From the NCBI GenBank assembly GCA_002296055.1, contig DBHE01000236.1, positions 1 to 24,223 of the forward strand: 24,223 nt of DNA, in the 5' to 3' direction. A model generated the notes under the pieces. That model had not been told where the DNA came from. It saw only the letters and a program-made list of their open reading frames with translations, and did no database searches. Numbering within the stretch: the first letter of the stretch is position 1; every line of letters begins with the position of its first letter. The position numbers and the translations under genes are program-made. This stretch comes from Pseudomonadaceae bacterium UBA836. GTDB taxonomy: Bacteria; Pseudomonadota; Gammaproteobacteria; Pseudomonadales; Pseudomonadaceae. Shown here piece after piece: positions 8,322 to 16,457 of this stretch.

Positions 8322-8347
8322 GCACTGCGCAATCTGTTGCGCAGTGC
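8322..8347. promoter_or_regulatory. Perfect 11-4-11 dyad: candidate enhancer site for the T6SS promoter, or hairpin terminator
   Basis: GCACTGCGCAA (8322-8332), TCTG, TTGCGCAGTGC (8337-8347): every base of the arms is complementary. It lies 31 bp after the C39 peptidase gene but has no T-run on either strand, which argues against a classical terminator. Its centre is about 118 bp upstream of the start site predicted from the sigma-54 promoter, the usual distance of an enhancer-binding-protein site. Confidence 0.5.
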
Positions 8348-8427
8348 GCCGAGATAAGCATCACACCTCCCACGATCTGAACATCAAAAGCACCATAACT
8401 GTCTGATTAGAAAAGAATAAAAATATA

Positions 8428-8442
8428 GGCACAAAGCTTGCT
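8428..8442 (+). promoter_or_regulatory. Sigma-54 (RpoN) -24/-12 promoter of the T6SS operon
   Basis: The sequence AGGCAC-AAAGC-TTGCT fits the sigma-54 consensus TGGCAC-N5-TTGCW with one mismatch. The invariant GG (8428-8429) and GC (8440-8441) are exactly 10 bp apart. An AT-rich stretch (8398-8427) lies immediately upstream, where bending would be needed. Predicted start is near 8453, giving a leader of about 46 nt before the first gene at 8499. HSI-2 and HSI-3 type T6SS loci encode sigma-54 activators (Sfa), which supports this reading. Confidence 0.72.
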
Positions 8443-8498
8443 CGCTGCTGAGCTATCGACCCAGGACGGGTTCTGTTCAGTAGCAAATGGATTAAGCA

Positions 8499-8666
8499 AT
8501 GCGCCTATCGCTTCTCCCTCCCCACTTCACGCCTGCCACAGCGCTCTTCCTGTCGCTCTGCCTGCTTTGCGGATGTAACGGCAACCTGCGCTTCGATGAC
8601 GAGCAATATCAGCCACTTGACACCCCAAGCGCACCACCAATGCAGGGGGACGATCGATGGAGCTGA
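8499..8666 (+). CDS. Small (55-aa) lipoprotein at the head of the T6SS operon
   Basis: ATG at 8499 opens a 55-codon frame ending with TGA at 8664-8666. The N-terminus has a hydrophobic signal (ATALFLSLCLLCG) ending in a lipobox LLCGC, with the acceptor cysteine at about residue 26. The remaining 29 residues are short, acidic and proline-containing (N-terminal part NGNLRFDDEQYQP). The last 10 bp overlap the start of the FHA gene, so translation is coupled. The product is a minimal lipoprotein of unknown role, distinct from TssJ, which follows later. In P. aeruginosa HSI-2 an uncharacterised small gene (orfX) sits just before fha2, and this gene takes the same place; homology is untested. The ribosome-binding site is weak. 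Confidence 0.7.
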   Translation: MRLSLLPPHFTPATALFLSLCLLCGCNGNLRFDDEQYQPLDTPSAPPMQGDDRWS

Positions 8667-9718
8667 TGCTCGAAGTGATCTACCCCCCGCCAGGCCCGCA
8701 GCAACCACCGCTATCACGCTTGTTCAGACAGGCCGGTGGCGTGATTGGTCGCGCCGCCGATTGCGATTGGGTGCTGCCTGATCGCCAGCGCATCATTTCC
8801 GGCCGTCACGCACAAATCAGCTACAGCGACCAAGCGTTCTACCTGACCGACACCAGCAGCAACGGCATCCACCTGAAAGCCGACGGCCGCCGGTTAACCA
8901 AAGGCGAGCCAGAGCGCATCGAACACGGCCAAATTTATTGCCTGGGCGAACTGGAAGTTCGCGCCCGCCTGCAGCAGGTGTCGGCCAGCAACCATGAGTT
9001 GATTCCTGACGACGCCTTCCTCTCGCTGGACGGCGACAACAACAGCGCCGACAGCCCGGACCCGCTCGCAGACTGGCTCAGCGAACCGGTAGCCGGCCCC
9101 GAGACACCGCCCAGCGCGGAGCATCACCGCGTCGAGGCTGAGCACATCAGACTCCCCCGCGCGCAAATCGCCCTCGCTGCGCCACCAACAGCAGAGGGCG
9201 ATCTGGCCGAACAGCTGTGCCAACAACTCGGCATCGAGCCCGCCTCGGCAGCCCAGGCCGTCGCGATCAGCAAGCAGGCTATCGCGCTGTTGCGTAGCGC
9301 TGTCGCCGAGCTGCAACACTGCCTGCACGCGCAGCAGCAAGGCGCTGCCCACCTGCAGCCCGGTGGTACCCGCCACCCGCTAACCGACGGCCAGGACAGC
9401 GCCGCCGCCCTGCAGCATTTATTGAGCGCCGCCGATGGCGACGAATTACTGCGCAGCGCCTGGCGCCAGTTGCGTACCCATCAACTGGCGCTGCAGCAGG
9501 CCAGCAACCGGTTGCTCGATCAGCTACCGGCGCTGCTGGCACCCGCACAGTTGCTGGAGCCTGCCCTGCTGCGCACCGACGGTGCCCGCTGGCGCGCACT
9601 GCAGCAGCAATATCAGCAACCTGCCGCGCTGCAGCAACGCTGTCAGCAGGCCCTCAGGGATGCCTACAAGGAGCAGCATCAACTGCTGCACAGCCTCCAC
9701 CACAACCCGTTCGGATGA
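8657..9718 (+). CDS. tagH: T6SS FHA-domain protein (TagH/Fha2 type)
   Basis: Scaffold that reads threonine phosphorylation and promotes T6SS assembly. The 353-aa protein has an N-terminal forkhead-associated domain (about residues 27-100). Its phosphothreonine-binding signature is intact: G31-R32, S48-x-x-H51 and N69-G70 (GRAADCDWVLP and ISGRHAQ are diagnostic). An acidic, flexible linker spans about 110-185. The C-terminal part (about 190-345) is a helical, strikingly Gln- and Leu-rich domain as in T6SS FHA proteins. The ATG at 8657 lies within the preceding lipoprotein gene. The gene order FHA-TssJ-TssK-TssL-TssM-phosphatase-kinase is that of the HSI-2 half locus. The kinase and phosphatase at the operon end are its likely writer and eraser. 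Confidence 0.93.
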   Translation: MELMLEVIYPPPGPQQPPLSRLFRQAGGVIGRAADCDWVLPDRQRIISGRHAQISYSDQAFYLTDTSSNGIHLKADGRRLTKGEPERIEHGQIYCLGELEVRARLQQVSASNHELIPDDAFLSLDGDNNSADSPDPLADWLSEPVAGPETPPSAEHHRVEAEHIRLPRAQIALAAPPTAEGDLAEQLCQQLGIEPASAAQAVAISKQAIALLRSAVAELQHCLHAQQQGAAHLQPGGTRHPLTDGQDSAAALQHLLSAADGDELLRSAWRQLRTHQLALQQASNRLLDQLPALLAPAQLLEPALLRTDGARWRALQQQYQQPAALQQRCQQALRDAYKEQHQLLHSLHHNPFG

Positions 9719-9724
9719 CCCTCA

Positions 9725-10192
9725 ATGTATCGTCTTCTTCCCGTACTGGCGGCCTGCCTACTGAGTGCCTGCAGCATGCTGTCGCCCTACTCTGAGCTCA
9801 CCAAGATCGACCTGCAGCTCAGCGCCAGCGACAGCCTGAACCCGGACTTGCATGGCCGCCCCTCACCCGTCGTGCTGCAACTGGTTGAGCTACGTCACCC
9901 GGTTGCCTTTGAGCAGGCCGACTTCTTCGGCCTGCAGCAACGCCCACAACACATATTGTCGCCCGACCTGCTGGCCCTGCAGGAGTTGGAGCTGCGCCCG
10001 GGCGAACAGCGCAGCTTCAAGATCTCGGCACGCCCCGATACCCGGTATCTAGGCCTGGTTGCGGCATACCGTGATCTGCCCAACACCCGCTGGCGCATCC
10101 AACTGGCGCTGCAACCCGGTGAGCGCAACGCCTTCGAGCTGACCTTGAACGAATACGGAATCGAGCCACGCAACCTAAACGGAGAACGCTGA
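9725..10192 (+). CDS. tssJ: T6SS outer-membrane lipoprotein TssJ
   Basis: Outer-membrane anchor of the TssJLM membrane complex; binds the periplasmic part of TssM. The 155-aa precursor has a signal peptide ending in lipobox LSAC with the lipidated cysteine at residue 16 and Ser at +2 (outer-membrane sorting). The rest is consistent with the small transthyretin-like beta-sandwich of TssJ (VVLQLVELRHPVAFEQADFF, and the stretch with ELRPGEQ). It starts 6 bp after the FHA gene and is followed after one base by tssK. Length is normal and the frame is intact. Confidence 0.93.
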   Translation: MYRLLPVLAACLLSACSMLSPYSELTKIDLQLSASDSLNPDLHGRPSPVVLQLVELRHPVAFEQADFFGLQQRPQHILSPDLLALQELELRPGEQRSFKISARPDTRYLGLVAAYRDLPNTRWRIQLALQPGERNAFELTLNEYGIEPRNLNGER

Positions 10193-10193
10193 C

Positions 10194-11525
10194 ATGCCGG
10201 CATTAAAAGTCGTCTGGCACGAAGGCATGTTGCTGCGTCCCCAGCACTTCCAGCAGCATGACCGCTACTACGACGAACAACTGACCCGCCGCACCAATGG
10301 CCTGCACGCGCATGCCTGGGGCTTTACCCAGCTGACGCTGGACACCCAGTTTCTTGCCCTTGGCAAAATTGTCGTCACCGAAGCCAGCGGCCTGCTGCCC
10401 GATGGCAGCCTGTTCGACCTGTCCCACAGGGCCGAACCACTGGCTCTCGATGTGCCACCCGGTACCCTGAACGCCCCTGTCTACCTGGCCCTGCCACTGG
10501 TCAGCAGCGGACACATTGAAGTGCAACAGCAAGGCGCGGACAGCTCGCTGGCGCGCTATGTCAGCAGTGATCACGACGTCGGCGACGCTAACGCAGGCGC
10601 GGCCGGCAGCGCTACCCTGCGCTGCGCCCAACCAGCTTTTCGGCTGATACTGGGCGAGGCCAAGGACGACCAGGCGCTGGTGCGCCTGCGCCTGTGCCTG
10701 ATCCAGGAGAGCAACAGCGATGGCAGCATCCGTCTGGACGACGAGCAGGTCGCCAGCTATCTGCACTGCCAAGACAGCCCCTTTGTGCAGAAATGCCTAC
10801 AGGAATCCATCAGCCTAGTGCAGCACCGCGCCGATGCGCTGGCCGAACGCCTGCGCAGTCGCGGCAAGGCTGCCAGCGCCGAGCTGGGTGACCTCTTGAT
10901 GCTGCAGCTACTCAACCGCCATGAACCCCTGCTGCGCCAACTGCGCAGCGGCAGTCACACCCCTCCGGGTGTCCTGTTCAGTTTGCTACTCAGCCTGCTC
11001 GGAGAGCTCTCCACCTTCAGCTGCGACAGCAAGCGACCACCCACCGAGTTGCACTACCAGCACAGCGACCAAGGTGGCAGTTTCCGCCAGCTGATGCGTG
11101 CTCTACGGCAAAGCCTGTCGATGGTGCTGGAACAGCACGCGCTGGAGCTGCCGCTACAGCAACGTCAATACGGCATTCGCGTCGCCCCGCTCAGCGATCC
11201 GGCGCTGCTGGACAACGCCCTTTTCGTGCTCGCCGCCAAGGCCGACTGCGACAGCGACAGCCTGCGCAAGCGTCTGCCCAACCATCTCAAGATCGGTGCC
11301 GTCGAGCAGATCCGCCAGTTGGTCAACCTGCACCTGCCGGGCATCCGTCTGCGCGTATTGCCAGTGGCCCCGCGTCAGCTGCCGTTTCACAACGACCGCA
11401 CCTATTTTGCGCTGGAGCTGAGCGCTGATGAGCGCGCGCAGCTTGCCAGCTCTGGCGGCTTTGCTTTCCACGCCGGCGCAGAGCTGAGCAATTTGCACCT
11501 CGCCTTCTGGGCCATCAGGAGCTGA
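10194..11525 (+). CDS. tssK: T6SS baseplate-membrane connector TssK
   Basis: TssK trimers tie the T6SS baseplate to the TssJLM membrane complex. The 443-aa length is usual. The N-terminus carries the family hallmark VVWHEGMLLRPQHFQQHD (about residues 6-23), and the C-terminal part includes the conserved LPGIRLRVLPVAPRQLPFH region (about 383-401). GGAGA at 10181 lies 8 nt before the ATG, and the gene follows tssJ after 1 bp. TssK needs TssF/G wedges as partners, which are not encoded in this window, so its partners must be supplied from another locus if it works. Confidence 0.96.
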   Translation: MPALKVVWHEGMLLRPQHFQQHDRYYDEQLTRRTNGLHAHAWGFTQLTLDTQFLALGKIVVTEASGLLPDGSLFDLSHRAEPLALDVPPGTLNAPVYLALPLVSSGHIEVQQQGADSSLARYVSSDHDVGDANAGAAGSATLRCAQPAFRLILGEAKDDQALVRLRLCLIQESNSDGSIRLDDEQVASYLHCQDSPFVQKCLQESISLVQHRADALAERLRSRGKAASAELGDLLMLQLLNRHEPLLRQLRSGSHTPPGVLFSLLLSLLGELSTFSCDSKRPPTELHYQHSDQGGSFRQLMRALRQSLSMVLEQHALELPLQQRQYGIRVAPLSDPALLDNALFVLAAKADCDSDSLRKRLPNHLKIGAVEQIRQLVNLHLPGIRLRVLPVAPRQLPFHNDRTYFALELSADERAQLASSGGFAFHAGAELSNLHLAFWAIRS

Positions 11526-11530
11526 CTACC

Positions 11531-12379
11531 ATGCATGCAATGGCACCCCCCCAGGACGACCGCACGGTTATCCTCGCCCAGGACGACAACTGGTCGGCCG
11601 ACACTCCTCTCACCGACTACAACCCGGTGTTCCGAGCGTCGCCCCTCGCCCAGCGCCCGACCCTGCCGCCCGGCAACAGCACACTCCTGATAGACGCCCA
11701 CGGCCCAAACACCTTGCTGGCACTCGCCGCGCCGCTGTTTTCTGAACTGATTCAGCTGAAGTACGCCGACCCGCAGGACAGCCCTGAGCTGCTGCGGGAG
11801 TCTCTGCGCGTCGGCATCCAGCAGTTTGACTTGCAGTGCCAGGAGCACAGGGTTGAGCAAACCACTCGCCATGCCGCCCGCTACGTTCTCTGCACCGTGC
11901 TGGATGAGGCCATTCTGGGCACCCGCTGGGGTAACGACAGCGACTGGTCGCAATACAGTTTGCTCAGCCAGTTCCACCAGGAAACCTTTGGCGGTGAGAA
12001 GTTCTTTGTCCTGCTGGAGCGCCTGTTTCGAGAGCCAAGCCGGCACCTGGACGTACTCGAATTGATGTACGTCTGCATTGCGCTGGGCTTTCAGGGGCGC
12101 TACCGCCTGCAGCCACGTGGCGAAAGCGCTCTGGCGGATATCAGCGAGCGCCTGTATCGCGAGCTGAAGCGCTACCGCGACGAACCCGACAGCAGCCTAG
12201 GTACCCCGGCAGCGTCCAACAACGGTGAGCATCAACTGCAGCGTAACCTGCCCACATGGCTGCTGATCGCCGGCACGCTGGGCATGCTGTGGTTGCTGCA
12301 CAGCGGTTTCAGCAGTGTGCTGGACCAGCAACGCACTAACACCTTGCAACACTACAGTGCCCAGGAGGCTCGGCCATGA
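11531..12379 (+). CDS. tssL: T6SS inner-membrane protein TssL (DotU/IcmH family)
   Basis: Cytoplasmic hook domain of the T6SS membrane complex, anchored by one C-terminal helix. The 282-aa protein shows the DotU signature at residues about 124-163 (LDEAILGTRWG, then FHQETFGGEKFF and LLERL). A single membrane segment spans about 241-258 (TWLLIAGTLGMLWLLHSG), and about 24 residues follow in the periplasm. No OmpA-like peptidoglycan-binding domain is fused, so another factor must attach the complex to the wall. AGGAG at 11517-11521 precedes the ATG at 11531; a second in-frame ATG at 11540 is possible. The stop overlaps the tssM start by 4 bp (ATGA). Confidence 0.96.
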   Translation: MHAMAPPQDDRTVILAQDDNWSADTPLTDYNPVFRASPLAQRPTLPPGNSTLLIDAHGPNTLLALAAPLFSELIQLKYADPQDSPELLRESLRVGIQQFDLQCQEHRVEQTTRHAARYVLCTVLDEAILGTRWGNDSDWSQYSLLSQFHQETFGGEKFFVLLERLFREPSRHLDVLELMYVCIALGFQGRYRLQPRGESALADISERLYRELKRYRDEPDSSLGTPAASNNGEHQLQRNLPTWLLIAGTLGMLWLLHSGFSSVLDQQRTNTLQHYSAQEARP

Positions 12380-15300
12380 CACCCTCGCTGACCCGCTTCC
12401 TTGCCCTACTGCGTTCACCACCCGGTTGGTCCGCGCTGTTGCTGATATTGCTCGGTTTGCTGATCTGGCAGCTGGGCCCCGCGGTCTCCATCAACGGCCA
12501 CGCTATTTGGAGCAGCCGCTGGAGCCGCGCGGCAACGCTCGCCCTGCTGGCCACACCATGGGTGATATGGCGCCTGATCAGCTACTGGCGTAAACGCCCG
12601 GCACCTACACCACCCAGCCCCGAAGAAGAACAACAGCAGGCCCGTCAGATCGATGTGCATCTGGCCCTGCATCAGCGCTGGCTGTTAGCCCAGCAGCAAA
12701 TGGGCCGCGCCGGATTTAGCGCCCGCGAGCGCCGACAGTTGCCCTGGTACTTGTTGATTGGCCCGCAAAACGCAGGCAAAAGCAGTCTGATTTGTCAGTC
12801 GGAACTACCGCTACTGAGCACCACCGCAGATGCACCGGAGGGCGACGCTGGCCCAAGCCCAGCTGAATGGCACTGCCACCGAGCAGGCGCTCTGATTGAC
12901 TGCAGTGGCCACTGCCTGCCCGATACAGACGGCACCAGCCCAGCAGCGCACTGGCAGGCGCTGCTGAATATGCTGCGCCAGCGCCGCCAACCGGCACTGA
13001 ACGGTGTGCTGATCACCCTACCAGTTGACCTATTGCAACAAGACCACAGCCTTGAATTGGACAACCTGGCACGCCGTCTGCGCCAAGCGCTGGCAGAGCT
13101 ACGTCAGCAGCTTGGCCTGGATCTGCCGGTGTATCTGCTACTGAGCAAGGGCGACCTGATCCCCGGTCTCACAGAGCTGCTAGAGCAACTGCCAGCCAAT
13201 CAACGTCAACAGCACTTCGGCATCCATATCGATGACCAGCCCAACCCCGATCCGCAGCAGCAAAACCGTGCCTATGCCGGCCTGCTCGGACGCCTCAACG
13301 CGCAGATGCTTAACCGCTTGCACCAGGAGCGCGACCCGGCCCGCCGCGGCCAACTGTTTGACCTGCCCTGGCAGCTCGCTCGCCTGGAAGGCCCACTGCA
13401 ACGCTTTATCGAGCAAAGCTTCACCGCCAACCGCTACCAGCCCGGCGCGCGACTACAGGGGCTATACTTCACCTGCGCAGCTCAACACGAGCACGACAGT
13501 CTGATGTACTCACCAGGGCCGGCCAGGCAGTCGGGTTTCATCACGGAGCTGTTTGAGCAGATCATCCTCGGCAACCCCCAGCGCGTGAGCCTCGACCAGC
13601 AACGCCGGCAAACTCAGCGGCGCCGACAGCGCATCGGCCTGGGCCTAGCCGCCGCCGGGCTGACAGCCTGTGCCCTAGGCTGGGGCTGGGCCTATCACCA
13701 GCAGACTGAGCGCCTCAGCCAATTGGCGCAGTTGGCTGAGCACTTCCTGCCGCATACACCGTCCATTCAAGCGCACAGCCGCATCACAGCGCTGCTGCAG
13801 CAGTTGGACACCCGCTACGCCGCCACCCTGGTGCAACCTGCGATAACCGCGAGCGCGCTCAGTCAGAACCTGACGCTGGAGCAGGCTCCAGCAGTACAAC
13901 CACAGGTGCTGCGCCACTATCAGCAAGCACTACGCGATTACCTGCAGCCCCTGATCAGCCGGCAGTTGGAGGCGCGCTTGCGCAGCGCACACGCCGATCG
14001 CCAACAACTGATTGGCCACCTGCGCGCCTACCTGATGCTCAGCCAGAGCGAACGCCTGGACCCAAATTACCTGCAACAGTGGATGCGCGAAGAGTGGCGC
14101 CACCGTTACCCCGATCAACCCGACGTACAGCAGCACCTGAACGACCACCTTGCCAGGCTGCTAGCGCTGCCCTGGCAGCCGGCAGCAGCTAACGGCGAGC
14201 TGATTAGCGCGGTGCGCGAGCAGCTGCGGCAGGAGTCTCTGGCACAACTAACCTATCGCCTGCTGCGAGAGCAAGCTCGCGCCCTGCCTACCTACCGTCT
14301 GGACAGCCAGTTAGGTGCCGATCACCAGCTGTTGGCCAGCCGGCCGGTGGACATTCCCGGTTTCTATACCAAGACAGGCTATCAGACGTTGTTCCAGCAA
14401 CAGGGGCCAGCGCTTATCGAGCGCCTCCTGGAAGACAACTGGGTACTCGGCAACCGCAGCCAGCTAACGCCCAGTGAGCGTCGGCAGTTGCTGATTGAGG
14501 TCGAGGCGCTTTATTTTCAGGATTACACCGATCAGTGGGTACGCGCCTTGGCCGCCCTGCGCCTGGCACCGTTACGCAGTGGTCGTGCCGTTACCGATCT
14601 CGCGGCCCTGGGCGCCAGTAGCGCGCCGCACCTGCAGTTACTCCAGCAATTGCGCGAGCACACCCGGTTGATCGACCCAACACTCGACAACGCAACGCCC
14701 GCCAGCCCGGCCAAACAAGCGCTGCAGCACCAGTTCTCAGCGCTGCACGCACTCTTGGATGACACCGGCGCTCCCAATCCAGCGCTGCTGCAGAGCCAGC
14801 AGGCACTGGCGCAGTTGCAGCTGCAGGTCGCCCAGCTATACAACAGTGGCGACAGCGGTCAGCTGGCCTTTGACATGGCGCGCAAACGCATGCAACACCA
14901 GGCTGATGCCATTAGCGCCACGCGTGACGCCGCCAGCCTGCTGCCTGCGCCGCTCGACAGCTGGGTTGGCCAGTTGGCCTCCGACGCCTGGGGCCAGGTG
15001 TTGGCAGACGCAGGCCGCTACCTCAATCAGCGCTACCGCGCAGATCTCTACAGCGTCTACCGCAGCGCGCTTGCCCAGCGTTATCCATTCAGCGCTGACA
15101 GCAACCGAGACGTTGAACTCAACGACTTTCGCAGCTTCTTCCAGCATGAGGGTACGGTCGAGCGTTTTATTGGCAGCTATCTGCAGCCCTTTGTCATGCA
15201 CAGCAATGGACGCTACCGTCTGCGTTCGCTGGATGGTCGCAGCTTGCCGCTCTCCTCAGCTCTGCTGACCCAGCTGGGCCGAGCGCAGGCAATCCGTGAC

Positions 15301-15720
15301 GGCTTCTTTGCCGACGACCCATTCGAGCCCGGCGTACAATTTCGCCTTGAGCCCTACGCGCTGGATGCCAGTCTCGGCCGATCCAGTTTTCACTACGGCC
15401 CGCAGCAGCTGGAGTATCGGCATGGCCCAATTGTCGCTACCGCTTTCCGCTGGCCAGCGGCTGAGGGCAACGAGCGTATCAGCCTGACCCTGGAAGACCT
15501 TGGCGGCCGACGCATGGGCCTGCAACAGGAAGCCGGCGCCTGGTCGCTATTCCGTCTGCTAGATCGGGTGGATATCGAGCGCCAGGAAGAGCGCGATGCC
15601 CTGCTGCTGCGCGCCAGCATCGGCGGCATGCGTGCCCAGTACCTGCTGCACAGCCAGCGAGCGCCCAACCCGTTTGACCCCGAACTTCTGCGCAGCTTCG
15701 CCCTGCCAGCGCAGCTATGA
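12376..15720 (+). CDS. tssM: T6SS inner-membrane protein TssM (IcmF family)
   Basis: Largest part of the T6SS membrane core; spans the inner membrane and reaches TssJ through the periplasm. The 1114-aa length is typical. Two N-terminal membrane helices (about residues 18-33 and 52-69) precede a cytoplasmic NTPase-like domain with an intact Walker A, GPQNAGKSS, at 129-137. A third helix lies near 418-437. The long periplasmic part contains the ImcF-related region and ends in the TssJ-binding beta domain (last about 150 residues, e.g. GPIVATAFRWPA). AGGAGG at 12362 is a near-perfect ribosome-binding site. The gene overlaps its neighbours on both sides by 4 bp, so the frame is certain. It is rich in Gln and Leu like the FHA protein. 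Confidence 0.97.
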   Translation: MTPSLTRFLALLRSPPGWSALLLILLGLLIWQLGPAVSINGHAIWSSRWSRAATLALLATPWVIWRLISYWRKRPAPTPPSPEEEQQQARQIDVHLALHQRWLLAQQQMGRAGFSARERRQLPWYLLIGPQNAGKSSLICQSELPLLSTTADAPEGDAGPSPAEWHCHRAGALIDCSGHCLPDTDGTSPAAHWQALLNMLRQRRQPALNGVLITLPVDLLQQDHSLELDNLARRLRQALAELRQQLGLDLPVYLLLSKGDLIPGLTELLEQLPANQRQQHFGIHIDDQPNPDPQQQNRAYAGLLGRLNAQMLNRLHQERDPARRGQLFDLPWQLARLEGPLQRFIEQSFTANRYQPGARLQGLYFTCAAQHEHDSLMYSPGPARQSGFITELFEQIILGNPQRVSLDQQRRQTQRRRQRIGLGLAAAGLTACALGWGWAYHQQTERLSQLAQLAEHFLPHTPSIQAHSRITALLQQLDTRYAATLVQPAITASALSQNLTLEQAPAVQPQVLRHYQQALRDYLQPLISRQLEARLRSAHADRQQLIGHLRAYLMLSQSERLDPNYLQQWMREEWRHRYPDQPDVQQHLNDHLARLLALPWQPAAANGELISAVREQLRQESLAQLTYRLLREQARALPTYRLDSQLGADHQLLASRPVDIPGFYTKTGYQTLFQQQGPALIERLLEDNWVLGNRSQLTPSERRQLLIEVEALYFQDYTDQWVRALAALRLAPLRSGRAVTDLAALGASSAPHLQLLQQLREHTRLIDPTLDNATPASPAKQALQHQFSALHALLDDTGAPNPALLQSQQALAQLQLQVAQLYNSGDSGQLAFDMARKRMQHQADAISATRDAASLLPAPLDSWVGQLASDAWGQVLADAGRYLNQRYRADLYSVYRSALAQRYPFSADSNRDVELNDFRSFFQHEGTVERFIGSYLQPFVMHSNGRYRLRSLDGRSLPLSSALLTQLGRAQAIRDGFFADDPFEPGVQFRLEPYALDASLGRSSFHYGPQQLEYRHGPIVATAFRWPAAEGNERISLTLEDLGGRRMGLQQEAGAWSLFRLLDRVDIERQEERDALLLRASIGGMRAQYLLHSQRAPNPFDPELLRSFALPAQL

Positions 15721-16457
15721 TCCACTGGGATAGTGCAAGCCAGACGCATACCGGCAAAGTGCGCAGTCGCAACGAAGACGCCGTGCTGGACCGGCGAGCG
15801 CACAGCCTCTGGGCGGTCGCCGACGGCATGGGCGGCCATCAGAACGGGGCCCTGGCGAGCAGAATGATTGTCGAGCAACTGGCAGACCTGCCGCTAGGCG
15901 CCAATCTCGACCAAAACCAGCGGCGAGTGCGTCAGGCCCTGCATCAGGTCAACCACCGCCTGACCCAGGACCTGACGCTGTGCGCCGGTGAACCAGCGCC
16001 GCTGATCGGCAGCACGGTGGTCGCGGTCGCCACCTACGGTATGCGCGCGGTATGCCTGTGGGCTGGCGACAGTCGCTGCTACCTGTGGCGCCGGCAGAAG
16101 CTCTACCTGCTATCCAAGGACCACACCCTCGCCCAGCAACTGATCAACGGCGCCAACATGAACCCGGCACAAGCCGCTCAGCATCCTAGCGCCCAAGCAC
16201 TCACCCGTGCGGTGGGCGCGCACGAGATCCTGCGCCTGGACGTCACCGAGTTCAACCTGCAAGTCGGCGACCGGCTGCTGCTATGCAGCGACGGTTTGTA
16301 CCGCGCGCTGACAGTCCGCCAGCTTAACCACGCGCTGGCGTTGCCCAGCGCCCGCGAAGCGGTTGAGCATCTGTTCGCAGAGGTACTGCAAGGCGCCGCC
16401 AGCGATAACCTCAGTGCCATTGTCATTCGACCGACACCCCCACCGAGTTCACCGTGA
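15717..16457 (+). CDS. stp1: T6SS PP2C-type Ser/Thr phosphatase (PppA/Stp1)
   Basis: Metal-dependent protein phosphatase that removes phosphate from threonine targets of the T6SS kinase and so resets the switch. The 246-aa protein has the full set of PP2C motifs. They are R-x-R-NED at residues 16-21, the metal-binding ADGMGGH around D36, AGDSRCYLWR, LLCSDGLYRAL, and the final ASDNLSAIVI with the DN metal ligands. It is soluble, with no membrane segment. The ATG overlaps the tssM stop (ATGA), and its own TGA overlaps the kinase start by 4 bp. It therefore belongs to the same transcript and is made in step with the membrane complex. Confidence 0.95.
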   Translation: MIHWDSASQTHTGKVRSRNEDAVLDRRAHSLWAVADGMGGHQNGALASRMIVEQLADLPLGANLDQNQRRVRQALHQVNHRLTQDLTLCAGEPAPLIGSTVVAVATYGMRAVCLWAGDSRCYLWRRQKLYLLSKDHTLAQQLINGANMNPAQAAQHPSAQALTRAVGAHEILRLDVTEFNLQVGDRLLLCSDGLYRALTVRQLNHALALPSAREAVEHLFAEVLQGAASDNLSAIVIRPTPPPSSP

